The notes under the pieces were generated by a model. The model was not told the origin of the DNA. It made no database searches and saw nothing but the letters and a program-made list of their open reading frames with translations. A stretch of DNA of 11,163 nucleotides from Lysobacterales bacterium UBA2790. GTDB taxonomy: Bacteria > Pseudomonadota > Gammaproteobacteria > Xanthomonadales > Xanthomonadaceae. The stretch is from assembly GCA_002352135.1 (NCBI GenBank), contig DEHW01000167.1:19457-30619 (forward strand). The letters are read 5' to 3'. Positions 1 to 11,163 of the stretch are shown here, one piece after another (position 1 is the first letter of the stretch; each line of letters opens with the position of its first letter). Both the position numbers and the translations under genes were made by a program.

Positions 1-366
1 GGCGACGGTGCGCTGGCCGCAGTGGCCCGCGTGCTGGCGCGTCAGCTGGAGACGGAGCAGGTTCTGGCGCGCATTGGGGGCGAAGAATTCGCTGTGCTGC
101 TGCGTCGGGAAGGTGAGGCCTTGCGTGACGCCGTCTTGCAAATGCGTGCCGCACTGGCGCGACTCGATCTGCCACACCACGGCGTGGCAGAAGATGCGCG
201 CGTCACCTTGAGCGTCGGCGTCTCGCAAATGCACTCACCGCCCGACGAGGATGCGGTCGGCTGGCTGGAGCGCGCCGACCAGCAGTTGTATCGCGCCAAG
301 CAGGCCGGTCGCGACTGCGCCTGCTTCGATGGTCGCTGTGCATTGGGTGACGCGCCGCAGCGTTGA
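1..366 (+). CDS. GGDEF-domain diguanylate cyclase, C-terminal fragment (5' end outside window)
   Basis: The reading frame is open from the first base, so this is the 3' end of a longer gene; 121 codons are visible. The fragment starts at the GD-x-x-L element that follows the metal-binding loop of GGDEF domains. It then has the signature G26-G-E-E-F30 (fragment numbering), the later strand T-L-S-V-G-V, and the closing helix A-D-Q-Q-L-Y-R-A-K-Q-A-G-R. GGDEF enzymes condense two GTP into cyclic di-GMP, and the intact GGEEF argues for an active enzyme. The allosteric inhibition site, RxxD nine residues before the first Gly, reads E-T-E-Q (17-20), so product feedback through that site is probably lost. 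Only about 12 residues follow the domain. The sensory part, and hence the signal, lies outside the window. The next gene begins 61 bp downstream. Confidence 0.9.
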   Translation, partial: GDGALAAVARVLARQLETEQVLARIGGEEFAVLLRREGEALRDAVLQMRAALARLDLPHHGVAEDARVTLSVGVSQMHSPPDEDAVGWLERADQQLYRAKQAGRDCACFDGRCALGDAPQR

Positions 367-390
367 GTCCCAGAGCGGTCGGCGTATGCT
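363..390 (+). promoter_or_regulatory. candidate sigma70 promoter for the 428-988 membrane protein
   Basis: TTGAGT (363-368) and TATGCT (385-390) are separated by 16 bp, each matching the consensus hexamers at four of six positions. The -35 overlaps the stop codon of the upstream GGDEF gene. A short hairpin GTGCC-GGGG-GGCAC (398-411) follows, just before the start codon region. This is pattern matching only. Confidence 0.3.
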
Positions 391-427
391 CGTGCGTGTG
401 CCGGGGGGCACGTCTTGGGGGCTGAAC

Positions 428-988
428 ATGAAGCGATATTTGCTGGGCGGTCTGCTGGGCGGACTGGTGATGTTTTTCTGGGGCTTTCTCGCGCATACCG
501 TCTTGCCCTTGGGTGAGATCGGAATGGGCCAGCCGACGGATGAGAAAGCCGTCCTGGATGCCGTGCAGTCCGGTCTGCCAGCGCAGGAAGGGGTCTATTT
601 CCTGCCTTGGATGGATTCGGCAAAGATGTCCGATGAGGCCGCGATGGCGGAGTACGCCACGCGTACCAAGGCCAGTCCCTATGCGCTGGTGATCTACCAG
701 CCCATTGGCCGTGATGCGACGGACATGGGCGCGCAACTTGGTGTGCAGTGGGCAGGCGACACGATCGCCGCGATCCTGTTGGCGTGGTTGATCGCAGCTG
801 TCGGCACCAGCATGGCGCGTGCCGTCACCGTGGCCTCGGTGGCCAGCGTGTTCGGCTGGCTGGGCAGCCTTGGGCCATTCGTCAACTGGTACCGCTTCCC
901 GCTCGACTTCGCTTTGGCCAATCTGGCCGAACAATGCATTGGATGGGTGCTGGCAGCGCTGGTCATCGGCTGGTGGATGCGGCGTTGA
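428..988 (+). CDS. Four-helix membrane protein of unknown function
   Basis: This encodes 186 residues that I do not recognise as a named family. The ATG at 428 is chosen because the protein then begins with a classic Lys-Arg plus hydrophobic helix, and because starting earlier would overlap the GGDEF gene. A G-rich stretch (416-421) is the only ribosome-binding candidate. There is one N-terminal hydrophobic segment (about residues 5-26). A soluble region of about 80 residues (about 27-107) follows, containing the motif Y-F-L-P-W-M-D, and then three closely spaced segments (about 108-128, 132-152 and 163-183). The C-terminus is W-W-M-R-R. If the N-terminus is inside, the ~80-residue loop faces the periplasm; this is inference from the charge pattern. 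No catalytic motif is evident. The gene is bounded downstream by a strong stem-loop, so it probably forms its own transcription unit or ends the GGDEF unit. Confidence 0.8.
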   Translation: MKRYLLGGLLGGLVMFFWGFLAHTVLPLGEIGMGQPTDEKAVLDAVQSGLPAQEGVYFLPWMDSAKMSDEAAMAEYATRTKASPYALVIYQPIGRDATDMGAQLGVQWAGDTIAAILLAWLIAAVGTSMARAVTVASVASVFGWLGSLGPFVNWYRFPLDFALANLAEQCIGWVLAALVIGWWMRR

Positions 989-996
989 GTTTCTGA

Positions 997-2370
<1,374 letters not shown>

Positions 2371-2377
<7 letters not shown>

Positions 2378-3516
2378 TGGTTCTGCATCGCGCCCGCCAA
2401 CCAGCTCGCCTTGACCTGCAGGTCGGGCGAGAGGCGTAACAGATCGGCACTGGCACCCGGCGCGATGCGTCCCAGATCGCTTCGGCCCAGCAGATCGGCA
2501 GGCCAGGTCGAGGCCATGCGGAATGCTTCTTCGGGGGCAAGACCGTGTTGCTGGATGCAGCGCTTTACCGCGCTGATCATGTCCAGCGCCGATCCGGCCA
2601 GCGTGCCGTCATCGGTTTGCAGGCAGCCATTGCGCAGCGTCACCGTCTGCGTCCCCAACGGAAACTGTTGCAAGGTGCTACCGACCGTCGACATGGCATC
2701 CGTAACCAGAACGCAGCGTCCACGCGGTTTGCAGCGCAAGGCCAGGTCGATGCTGGCCGGATGCAGATGATGACCATCCACGATCAGGCCGACATAGCTG
2801 TCGTCGTCCAGCAAGGCGGCACCAAGCACGCCCGGCGCGCGTCCCTGCCACGGCGGCATCGCATTGAACAGATGCGTGAATCCGCGCGCACCGGCGCGCA
2901 ACGCGTTCAGCGTGGTTTCGGTATCGGCGGCAGAGTGCCCGATCATCACCGTCACGTTTTCAGCGGCCAGCCGAGCGATGTGCTCAAGTGACTGCAATTC
3001 GGGCGCAAGGGTCAGCATCAGATGGCCGCAGTTCGACGCACACAGCCAATCGACATCGTCCAAGGTCAATGACCGGAATTGCGCGGCATCGTGCACACCG
3101 CGGCGCAGTGGATTGAGAAACGGGCCTTCCAGGTGCAGACCAAGCACGCCCGACATACCAGCCGCCTGCGCGGCGCGCACGGCATCCATGGCAGCACGCA
3201 TTCGCGTGTGATCCGTACTGATCAGCGTGGGCAATAGACGTGTCGTTCCGAAGGGGCGGTGTGCTGCGAGGACGCGCTGCAGGGTGTCGACCGTCGGCGC
3301 GTCATTGAACAACACGCCACCACCGCCGTTGACCTGCACATCGATGAACCCCGGCACCAGCCAGTCGCCTTGCAGGTCGAGGGTCGGCAGTTGATCGAAG
3401 GCTTCCGCGGCTTGGCCAAGCGCGATGATCCGTCCTTGGCGAATGGCGACCGCGTGGTTTTCCGCAACCTCGTTCGGAAGCAGTACAGTTGCGCGGGTAA
3501 TCAGCAGGTCATGCAT
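2371..3516 (-). CDS. nagA: N-acetylglucosamine-6-phosphate deacetylase
   Basis: This 381-residue amidohydrolase removes acetate from GlcNAc-6-phosphate to give glucosamine-6-phosphate, the committed step of GlcNAc (chitin or peptidoglycan sugar) use and cell-wall recycling. The TIM-barrel motifs are present: P-G-F-I-D-V-Q-V-N-G (55-64), H-L-E-G-P-F-L-N-P with metal ligand Glu130, G-H-S with His194, and T-H-L-F-N-A-M with His215. The catalytic Asp273 is in V-T-D-A-M. These fall almost exactly where they do in the 382-residue E. coli enzyme. The ATG at 3516 is preferred because the protein then starts in the typical first beta strand; an in-frame upstream ATG at 3591 would add 25 atypical residues. 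The ribosome-binding site is weak. No nagB, kinase, transporter or chitinase gene is in the window, so the rest of the pathway must be elsewhere. The gene is divergent from a LysR regulator, which may control it. Confidence 0.95.
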
Positions 3517-3570
3517 GGCGTTCGGCAAGGGCGCGGCAGGATAGCGACAGTGCAGTATTGCGCAGTAGGC

Positions 3571-3588
3571 TGTGTTCTGCAGCGCACA
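3571..3588. promoter_or_regulatory. 18-bp dyad in the nagA/LysR divergent intergenic region (candidate operator)
   Basis: TGTGTTCTGCAGCGCACA reads TGTG-nn-CTGCAG-nn-CACA, with 14 of 18 positions symmetric. It lies in the only non-coding gap (3517-3610) between nagA and the LysR gene, 22 bp before the LysR start and 54 bp upstream of the nagA start. A second, wider pair, TGCAG (3551-3555) and CTGCA (3577-3581), overlaps it. LysR-type regulators usually bind dyads in such divergent gaps, so this is a reasonable operator candidate, but it is not proven. Confidence 0.4.
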
Positions 3589-3600
3589 CATGGGCTTTGA

Positions 3601-3605
3601 GGAGG
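3601..3605 (+). promoter_or_regulatory. ribosome-binding site that fixes the LysR GTG start
   Basis: GGAGG sits 5 nt before the GTG at 3611, within a purine-rich run. No comparable site precedes the in-frame ATG at 3590, so the GTG is the better start. Confidence 0.7.
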
Positions 3606-3610
3606 GCGGG

Positions 3611-4519
3611 GTGGATGATCTGAACGATCTGTACTACTTCGCCCAAGTGGTCGAGTCGGGCGGGTTTTCTGCCGCCGAACGCGCAACCGGGATCACCAAA
3701 TCGCAACTCAGTCGGCGCGTCAGCGCGCTGGAGAAGCGCCTTGGCGCGCGTCTGTTGCAGCGTTCCACTCGACGCTTTTCGGTCACCGAGGTCGGCAACG
3801 ACGTCTATCGCCACGCGCGAAGCATGCTCGATGCCGCCGATGGCGCGCGCGAAGCCGTGCAGCGCCTCAGTGGCACACCGCGCGGTCTGGTCAGGCTGAG
3901 TGCGCCGGTTGCACTGGCGCAGCAGCAACTGGCGAGACTGCTGCCTGAGTTTTTATCGCGGTATCCGGAAATCCGCCTGCAGGTACACGTCAGCAATCGG
4001 CGGATCGACGTCATTTACGAAGGTTTTGATGTCGCCTTGCGGGTGCGTACTCGTTTGATCGACGACGGCAGTCTGGCGATGCGCAGCTTTGGGCAGATCG
4101 ATGAATATCTGGTGGCTAGCCCGCGCTATCTGCGCATTCAGGGGCGACCGCGCACACCGGCTGATCTGGCCGCGCACGTTTGCCTTTCAATGAGCGAAGA
4201 GCCCGGTGCGCAGCGTTGGGTATTGCACGGGCCCGAGGCGCAGCAGGTTGCGGTGAGCTTCGAGCCTCGCGTGATGGCACATGACTTCCCCTTGCTGCGA
4301 GCGCTTGCAGTACAAGGCCACGGCATTGCCCTGCTGCCCGAGTTGGTCTGTGGCAGCCTGTTGCACAGCGGTGAGCTGGAGCGCGTCCTGCCCGAATGGC
4401 GACTGCCGCAGGGTCTGTGTCATGCCGTATTTCCGACTCGGCGAGGCGTATTGCCTGCGGTACGCGTCTTGCTGGACTTCCTTGCTGAGCGACTTCCTGC
4501 CGAACTGGCAAAGGACTGA
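3611..4519 (+). CDS. LysR-type transcriptional regulator
   Basis: This 302-residue protein has standard LTTR length. The N-terminal winged helix-turn-helix (about residues 4-62) shows F-A-Q-V-V-E-S-G-G-F-S-A-A, the recognition helix around T-K-S-Q-L-S-R-R-V-S, and R-L-L-Q-R-S-T-R-R-F-S-V-T-E. The R-S-T-R wing is common in the DmlR/CrgA-like branch of the family. A linker helix and a periplasmic-binding-protein-like effector domain (about 91-295) follow. The effector is unknown. The gene is read divergently from nagA, with a shared 94-bp gap carrying a dyad, the usual layout for an LTTR controlling its neighbour and itself. The next gene starts 48 bp downstream on the same strand, so the regulator and the diguanylate cyclase may be cotranscribed. 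The link to amino-sugar control is inference; members of this branch more often regulate oxidoreductase or organic-acid genes. Confidence 0.95.
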   Translation: MDDLNDLYYFAQVVESGGFSAAERATGITKSQLSRRVSALEKRLGARLLQRSTRRFSVTEVGNDVYRHARSMLDAADGAREAVQRLSGTPRGLVRLSAPVALAQQQLARLLPEFLSRYPEIRLQVHVSNRRIDVIYEGFDVALRVRTRLIDDGSLAMRSFGQIDEYLVASPRYLRIQGRPRTPADLAAHVCLSMSEEPGAQRWVLHGPEAQQVAVSFEPRVMAHDFPLLRALAVQGHGIALLPELVCGSLLHSGELERVLPEWRLPQGLCHAVFPTRRGVLPAVRVLLDFLAERLPAELAKD

Positions 4520-4567
4520 TTCCGTGAAATCCGCTGCGCTGCCTTGCTGCGATCCGCGAGGTGTGAA

Positions 4568-7500
4568 ATGACGAATGCCAACCTGCGCTGGTCATTTTCG
4601 CGTGTGTGGTTGCTTTGCGTTGCGATGGTGTTGGCTGGTCCGGCGCCAAGCAGCGAGTCACCGGCGCTGACGTTCTCGACTGTCTTCGAGACCGTGGGTG
4701 ACAACGAGAAGATTCCCGACGGCGTGGTGACCGCGTTGGCGCAGGATGCGAAGGGCTTTTTGTGGATCGGCACTGCGTCTGGCCTGGTTCGTTACGATGG
4801 CTATCGATTCAAGCCGGTCGCCACGCGGGTCGAGACCTTGGCGGAGGCAGAGTCGGTCACCCAAGTGTCCAGCCTGCTGCTGGCATCGGATGGGCGGCTG
4901 TGGGTCGGCTCGCAAGCCAATGGCGTTTCGGTCCTCGATACGGTGTCGGGGCGCGTCCGGCAATGGCAACACGACCCGAACGACGCCGGCAGCATTCCAC
5001 AGGGCGCGGTGCGCGCACTGGCCCAAGGCAAGGACGGCAGTCTGTGGCTGGGCACGACTGGCAGTGGGCTTGCCCGAATTGACAGCGCGGGCAATGTCGA
5101 ACGTTTTGTTGCGGACAGCGCCGTGGTGGGCAGCCTGCCCGACAATCGGATCTCGGCGCTGCGAGTGGATCGGGATGGCCATCTGTGGATTGGCAGTTGG
5201 CATGGCCTGAGTCGACTTCGCGCTGGCGCGACGCGCTTTGAGCCCGTGCTGTCGGACCCCGGTGATGCGCTGGGATTTGCCAACACCACCATCCGGCACA
5301 TCTTTGAAGCGCGCGATGGCGATCTGTGGGTCGGCTCGCAACAAGGTGTGATGGCGATGCTGCCGTCCGATTTACGAGCGTCGAATGAGCCTATCAGACC
5401 CGATGCCAAGGGTCTGCGCCGTTGGCGCGGCAATGGCATGAACAGCGCGGTGGAAACGTCGCGCGGAGAAATATGGATCGCCCATGCGCGCGGCATTGAT
5501 GTCTGGTCGCCGCAACCGTTCCAGCAGATCGCCGCGCATCGGCATTTGCCGACGGATCGTCTCAGTCTGGTCAATGCCGATGTGCGTTCGCTGTGGCTCG
5601 ATCCTTCCGGCTGGGTCTGGGTGGGCACCTTCGGTGGCGGCTTGCAACGGGTCAATCCGCAAAACGAGGCGCTGTATTCGCGACGGCTGATGCCCGCCAT
5701 CGACACCGGACTGCCGCAGCTCAACGTGTTGACGGTGGCGCAAGCGCGTGCTGGCGGTGTTTGGCTTGGGGTGGCGCAATACGGTTTTGTGCGCATGGAC
5801 GAAAGCTTGCGCATCGTCGAACGCCTGCCGACACCCGAGCACGCCAACCAGCCGGATCAACCGAGCGTGCCCGGTGAACAACCCTCGGCGGTCGTCGAAA
5901 GCGCAGACGGCACCTTATGGCTTGCGACCGATCGCGGATTCTTCCGGCGTCCCGCCGGACAAAGGAAGATCGAGTCCTTACCGACCAGTGGCTTTCTGGA
6001 AGGCGCGTCGGTGCGACGTCTGGTGCCGCATCCCGATGGTGGGCTTTGGATTGGCACCGGTGATGGGGCCTTCCGATGGTTTGCAGAGCGCGACGAAATC
6101 CATCGCCTGCCTCAGGCCAATGGCAGTCCTGCGCGCGGTTCTTTCAATGCCTTTGTTCAAGCCACGGACGGACGATGGTGGGTCGGCAGTGCATTCGGTC
6201 TTTATCTGGCCGATTCGTTCGGTGAGGCTTTGACACCGATCGCGATGCGCAGCGACGTGGGTGATGTCCACAACAACGTCGCCGGTCTGCTGGTCGATCA
6301 GCGCGGAACCCTTTGGATGGATGCGTCGGGTCTTTATCGACTCAACACCTTGCAGTCAAACGAGGCACTGTTTGACGCCATCTCCGCGCGCCATGGCGTG
6401 GCCGGCGATACCGCGGGGGCGAATCTGCTGGATGACAGCAGCGGGCGTATCTGGACGCATCGCTACGTTTACGACCCGCTGGAGGATCGTTTGCATCGCC
6501 TGCACAAGGCCGATGGGGCCCAGTTTGGAACCGGTTGGTTTCGCGCCTACGCACGGCTGGATACCAAGAGCATGGTGTACGGCGGAAGCGAGGGATTGCT
6601 GTTGATTCGCCCGAGTCGCTTCGAGCCGTGGCAATTTTCACCGACCTTGGTCACCACGGAACTGCGCATCGACGGCGAAGTGATTTCAAGCACCGGCCAG
6701 CTCGCGGAAATCGAACTGCAACCGGGGCAACGCGGGTTCTCGTTGGAGTTTGCTTCGCTTGACCTATCGGCACCCGAAGGGCTTTCCTATCGTTACCGGC
6801 TGGACGGCTATGACAGCGACTGGATCACAGCGGATGCCACCCAGCGTGCTGCGACATATACCAACCTCTCGCCGGATGACTACCGGCTGCAAGTAGAAGG
6901 CAGTAATCGGGATGGGCAATGGTCGCCGCATCATCTGGACATTGCCGTGACCGTCAAGCCGCAATGGTGGCAGCATCCGCTGAGCGCTGCGCTCGGTTTC
7001 GTTGGTCTGATGCTCGCTGTGGGCGCCGTGATTTCTCTGCGAACAAGATTGCTGGAGCGCGCGCGACTGGATCTGGAGTCACAAGTGCAGGCACGCACCG
7101 CGCAATTGCGTTCGCTGTCGGATGCCCTTGCCGAGCGTACCCGCCAGTTTGAACAAGCGAGCCTGACCGACCCGCTGACCGGTCTGCACAATCGACGCTT
7201 TCTAATGCAGGAAATGCCCCGCGAAGTCGCGTTGCAGGCACGACGCAGCGAATTGAATCTGCAACCAGGCCTTGGGCCTCGTTGGGACATGGTGCTGTTT
7301 CTGATCGACATCGATCATTTCAAATCGATCAATGACGCCCACGGACATGCCATCGGTGACCTCGTGTTGCGTCAGATCGCCGAACGCCTGCGCACCGTGT
7401 TCCGCAGCGCCGACCATCTGGTGCGCTGGGGCGGTGAGGAATTTCTTGTGGTGGCGCGCGAATTGGATCAGCAGCAAGCCATCGAACTGGCAGAACATGT

Positions 7501-7858
7501 CCGACGTTCCTTTGCCGAGCAAGTATTCGTGATCGACCAGGGGCTCAGCCTGGCCCGCACCTGCAGCATCGGCTTCGCACCAATGCCTTGGTGTCGTCAG
7601 GCGCCGGAATGCGTCGGTTGGGAGCAAGTCGTCGACTTCGCCGACACCGCCCTCTACCTTGCCAAACAACTGCAGCGCGATGCATGGATTGGCTGGATAC
7701 CGGATGCGGCGATGAACTTGACCAAGGGCAAAGCGCCGCCGAGCCTGTGGCAGATGGTTGAGAGCGGCAAGGTGACAATCTGCAGCAATCTCGCTGAGGC
7801 CGACATCCGCCAAGCCCTGCAGCAACGCCCCACGCGACCCCTGTCCGATAACGCCTGA
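4568..7858 (+). CDS. Membrane sensor diguanylate cyclase with double beta-propeller, Y_Y_Y and GGDEF domains
   Basis: This is a 1096-residue one-protein sensor. The ATG at 4568 has GAGGTG four bases upstream and starts a signal peptide (hydrophobic core about 13-24). About fourteen Reg_prop-type blades follow, each with an L-W-x-G-like core near residues 66, 112, 160, 207, 254, 303, 351, 399, 451, 494, 538, 583, 629 and 671. That count fits two seven-bladed propellers. A Y_Y_Y domain (about 722-797; Y-R-Y-R-L-D-G-Y-D at 741-749), a transmembrane helix (805-824) and a coiled coil (about 828-864) connect to a GGDEF domain (866-1042). The GGDEF domain has metal ligands Asp914 and Glu957 of GGEEF (955-959), and the inhibitory RxxD is intact (R-S-A-D, 946-949). 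A periplasmic ligand is therefore likely to drive cytoplasmic c-di-GMP synthesis under product feedback. The periplasmic half matches that of Bacteroidetes hybrid two-component glycan sensors, with the kinase replaced by a cyclase. A 54-residue tail (1043-1096) is unexplained. The ligand is unknown. Confidence 0.95.
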   Translation: MTNANLRWSFSRVWLLCVAMVLAGPAPSSESPALTFSTVFETVGDNEKIPDGVVTALAQDAKGFLWIGTASGLVRYDGYRFKPVATRVETLAEAESVTQVSSLLLASDGRLWVGSQANGVSVLDTVSGRVRQWQHDPNDAGSIPQGAVRALAQGKDGSLWLGTTGSGLARIDSAGNVERFVADSAVVGSLPDNRISALRVDRDGHLWIGSWHGLSRLRAGATRFEPVLSDPGDALGFANTTIRHIFEARDGDLWVGSQQGVMAMLPSDLRASNEPIRPDAKGLRRWRGNGMNSAVETSRGEIWIAHARGIDVWSPQPFQQIAAHRHLPTDRLSLVNADVRSLWLDPSGWVWVGTFGGGLQRVNPQNEALYSRRLMPAIDTGLPQLNVLTVAQARAGGVWLGVAQYGFVRMDESLRIVERLPTPEHANQPDQPSVPGEQPSAVVESADGTLWLATDRGFFRRPAGQRKIESLPTSGFLEGASVRRLVPHPDGGLWIGTGDGAFRWFAERDEIHRLPQANGSPARGSFNAFVQATDGRWWVGSAFGLYLADSFGEALTPIAMRSDVGDVHNNVAGLLVDQRGTLWMDASGLYRLNTLQSNEALFDAISARHGVAGDTAGANLLDDSSGRIWTHRYVYDPLEDRLHRLHKADGAQFGTGWFRAYARLDTKSMVYGGSEGLLLIRPSRFEPWQFSPTLVTTELRIDGEVISSTGQLAEIELQPGQRGFSLEFASLDLSAPEGLSYRYRLDGYDSDWITADATQRAATYTNLSPDDYRLQVEGSNRDGQWSPHHLDIAVTVKPQWWQHPLSAALGFVGLMLAVGAVISLRTRLLERARLDLESQVQARTAQLRSLSDALAERTRQFEQASLTDPLTGLHNRRFLMQEMPREVALQARRSELNLQPGLGPRWDMVLFLIDIDHFKSINDAHGHAIGDLVLRQIAERLRTVFRSADHLVRWGGEEFLVVARELDQQQAIELAEHVRRSFAEQVFVIDQGLSLARTCSIGFAPMPWCRQAPECVGWEQVVDFADTALYLAKQLQRDAWIGWIPDAAMNLTKGKAPPSLWQMVESGKVTICSNLAEADIRQALQQRPTRPLSDNA

Positions 7859-7863
7859 CAAGC

Positions 7864-7872
7864 TGCTAGACT
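7864..7872 (+). promoter_or_regulatory. candidate extended -10 promoter of tRNA-Ser
   Basis: TGCTAGACT combines an extended TG with a four-of-six -10 hexamer (7867-7872). It is followed by a GC-rich discriminator (ACGCGCCC), as is typical of stringently controlled stable-RNA promoters. No convincing -35 is seen. Initiation near 7879 would leave a leader of about 37 nt, which contains a small GC hairpin (CGCCC-TCGC-GGGCG, 7876-7889). The promoter begins six bases after the upstream stop codon. Confidence 0.45.
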
Positions 7873-7915
7873 ACGCGCCCTCGCGGGCGGACCAAGCGCC
7901 CGTGCAGCCCAATCA

Positions 7916-8005
7916 GGAGAGATGGCCGAGCGGTTTAAGGCACCGGTCTTGAAAACCGGCGAAGGGTCAAACCTTCCGTGGGTTCGAATCCCACTCTCTC
8001 CGCCA
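7916..8005 (+). tRNA. tRNA-Ser (anticodon UGA)
   Basis: This is a 90-nt class II tRNA including an encoded CCA (8003-8005). The acceptor stem GGAGAGA (7916-7922) pairs fully with TCTCTCC (7995-8001), and the discriminator is G. The anticodon stem CCGGT/ACCGG encloses the loop CTTGAAA, with anticodon TGA at 7950-7952, which reads UCA and related serine codons. A long variable arm (GAAGG/CCTTC) and the T-loop TTCGAAT are typical of tRNA-Ser and of recognition by the SerRS coiled-coil arm. It is a single gene with its own terminator just downstream. Confidence 0.97.
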
Positions 8006-8012
8006 AGTAGTC

Positions 8013-8042
8013 AAAAAAGCCCCCGAAATATGGGGCTTTTTT
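8013..8042 (+). terminator. intrinsic terminator of tRNA-Ser
   Basis: AAAAAAGCCCC (8013-8023) pairs with GGGGCTTTTTT (8032-8042) around an 8-nt loop. It has a GC core and a six-T run, the textbook rho-independent form. It begins seven bases after the tRNA CCA end. The A-tract on the other side means it could also stop transcripts arriving from katG on the minus strand. Confidence 0.92.
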
Positions 8043-8107
8043 CTGGTCACGTCTTTCCACTTCTGGATCGTTGCCGTTCGTGCTCTCGCTGCGATTCTGC
8101 CCAGCGA

Positions 8108-8137
8108 GGAGTCGTCGGAGCAGTATCGGACGACTCC
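8108..8137 (-). terminator. stem-loop downstream of katG
   Basis: GGAGTCGTC (8108-8116) and GACGACTCC (8129-8137) form a perfect 9-bp stem with a 12-nt loop, 16 bp past the katG stop codon. No T-tract follows in the katG direction, so it may protect the 3' end rather than terminate by itself. The A/T-flanked tRNA terminator at 8013-8042 could finish the job. Confidence 0.5.
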
Positions 8138-8153
8138 CCAGGCATTCGTCGAC

Positions 8154-11030
<2,877 letters not shown>

Positions 11031-11037
<7 letters not shown>

Positions 11038-11122
11038 GCGGGGATCAGGGCGCATTGCCGCCAGCGCGGCGTCATTGCATGACACTCCTGGTCGAGGATC
11101 AGGCCATGAGCAGGGATCAGGG
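11031..11122 (+). repeat. 20-bp direct repeat at the SRPBCC/GNAT junction (period 72 bp)
   Basis: GCCATGAGCGGGGATCAGGG (11031-11050) recurs at 11103-11122 with one mismatch (G to A at position 10). The 72-bp period is exactly 24 codons. Each copy carries an in-frame ATG for the acetyltransferase, so the repeat duplicates its start region. Confidence 0.8.
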
Positions 11123-11163
11123 TCCCGTTCTGCACACCGAGCGGCTGATTCTGCGTCCGCCGA
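11106..11163 (+). CDS. GNAT-family N-acetyltransferase, N-terminal fragment (3' end outside window)
   Basis: Nineteen codons are visible: M-S-R-D-Q-G-P-V, then L-H-T-E-R-L-I-L-R-P-P. The T-E-R-L-I-L-R-P motif is the hallmark first beta strand of RimJ/RimL-type GNAT enzymes, which move an acetyl group from acetyl-CoA to amino groups of proteins or small molecules. The ATG at 11106 has GAGG (11094-11097) eight bases upstream and gives the usual short leader before the motif. In-frame ATGs at 11079 and 11034 are alternatives; the one at 11034 overlaps the SRPBCC stop as ATGA and would give translational coupling. The substrate cannot be judged from this fragment. Confidence 0.65.
   Translation, partial: MSRDQGPVLHTERLILRPP

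Noticed and set aside
251..427. In-frame upstream extension of the four-helix membrane protein to 251
   Set aside because: It would overlap the GGDEF gene by over 100 bp and bury a natural N-terminal hydrophobic start.
3517..3591. Upstream start of nagA at 3591
   Set aside because: The added 25 residues are unlike NagA N-termini and would run into the regulator's leader and the dyad.
4544..4567. Upstream TTG start for the sensor cyclase
   Set aside because: The ATG at 4568 has a clear ribosome-binding site and gives a cleaner signal peptide.

Overview
The window is about 11 kb of high-GC (roughly 60% or more by eye), densely packed bacterial chromosome. The protein types point to a gammaproteobacterium of the Xanthomonadales/Lysobacterales: a periplasmic double-propeller diguanylate cyclase, an encoded-CCA tRNA-Ser, KatG under an OxyR-like site, and an exported SRPBCC protein. 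This placement is inference from gene style; no marker gene proves it. There are no insertion sequences, CRISPR arrays, integrases or phage genes.

Layout, left to right. The window opens inside the last ~121 codons of a GGDEF (diguanylate cyclase) gene that keeps its GGEEF active site but lacks the RxxD inhibitory site. Next is a small four-helix membrane protein of unknown function (428-988), then a strong stem-loop and serS (1090-2370). serS converges on nagA (minus, 2371-3516); the two stop codons touch, inside a perfect 14-bp palindrome. nagA is divergent from a LysR-type regulator (GTG start at 3611). A 94-bp gap between them holds an 18-bp dyad. The LysR gene is followed after 48 bp by a 1096-residue sensor diguanylate cyclase (4568-7858): signal peptide, fourteen propeller blades, Y_Y_Y domain, one membrane helix, coiled coil and GGDEF.

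A tRNA-Ser(UGA) with its own terminator follows (7916-8042). Then comes katG on the minus strand (8154-10316), with a candidate OxyR operator upstream. On the plus strand a secreted SRPBCC protein (10492-11037) leads into the start of a GNAT acetyltransferase that runs off the edge.

How the parts may work together: serS, tRNA-Ser and katG are ordinary housekeeping and stress genes. The most interesting block is nagA / LysR / double-propeller cyclase. It puts amino-sugar catabolism, a regulator and a periplasmic sensor feeding c-di-GMP side by side, which suggests but does not show coupling between extracellular glycan availability and lifestyle control. I do not see a clearly new multi-gene system here; most of the window is ordinary.
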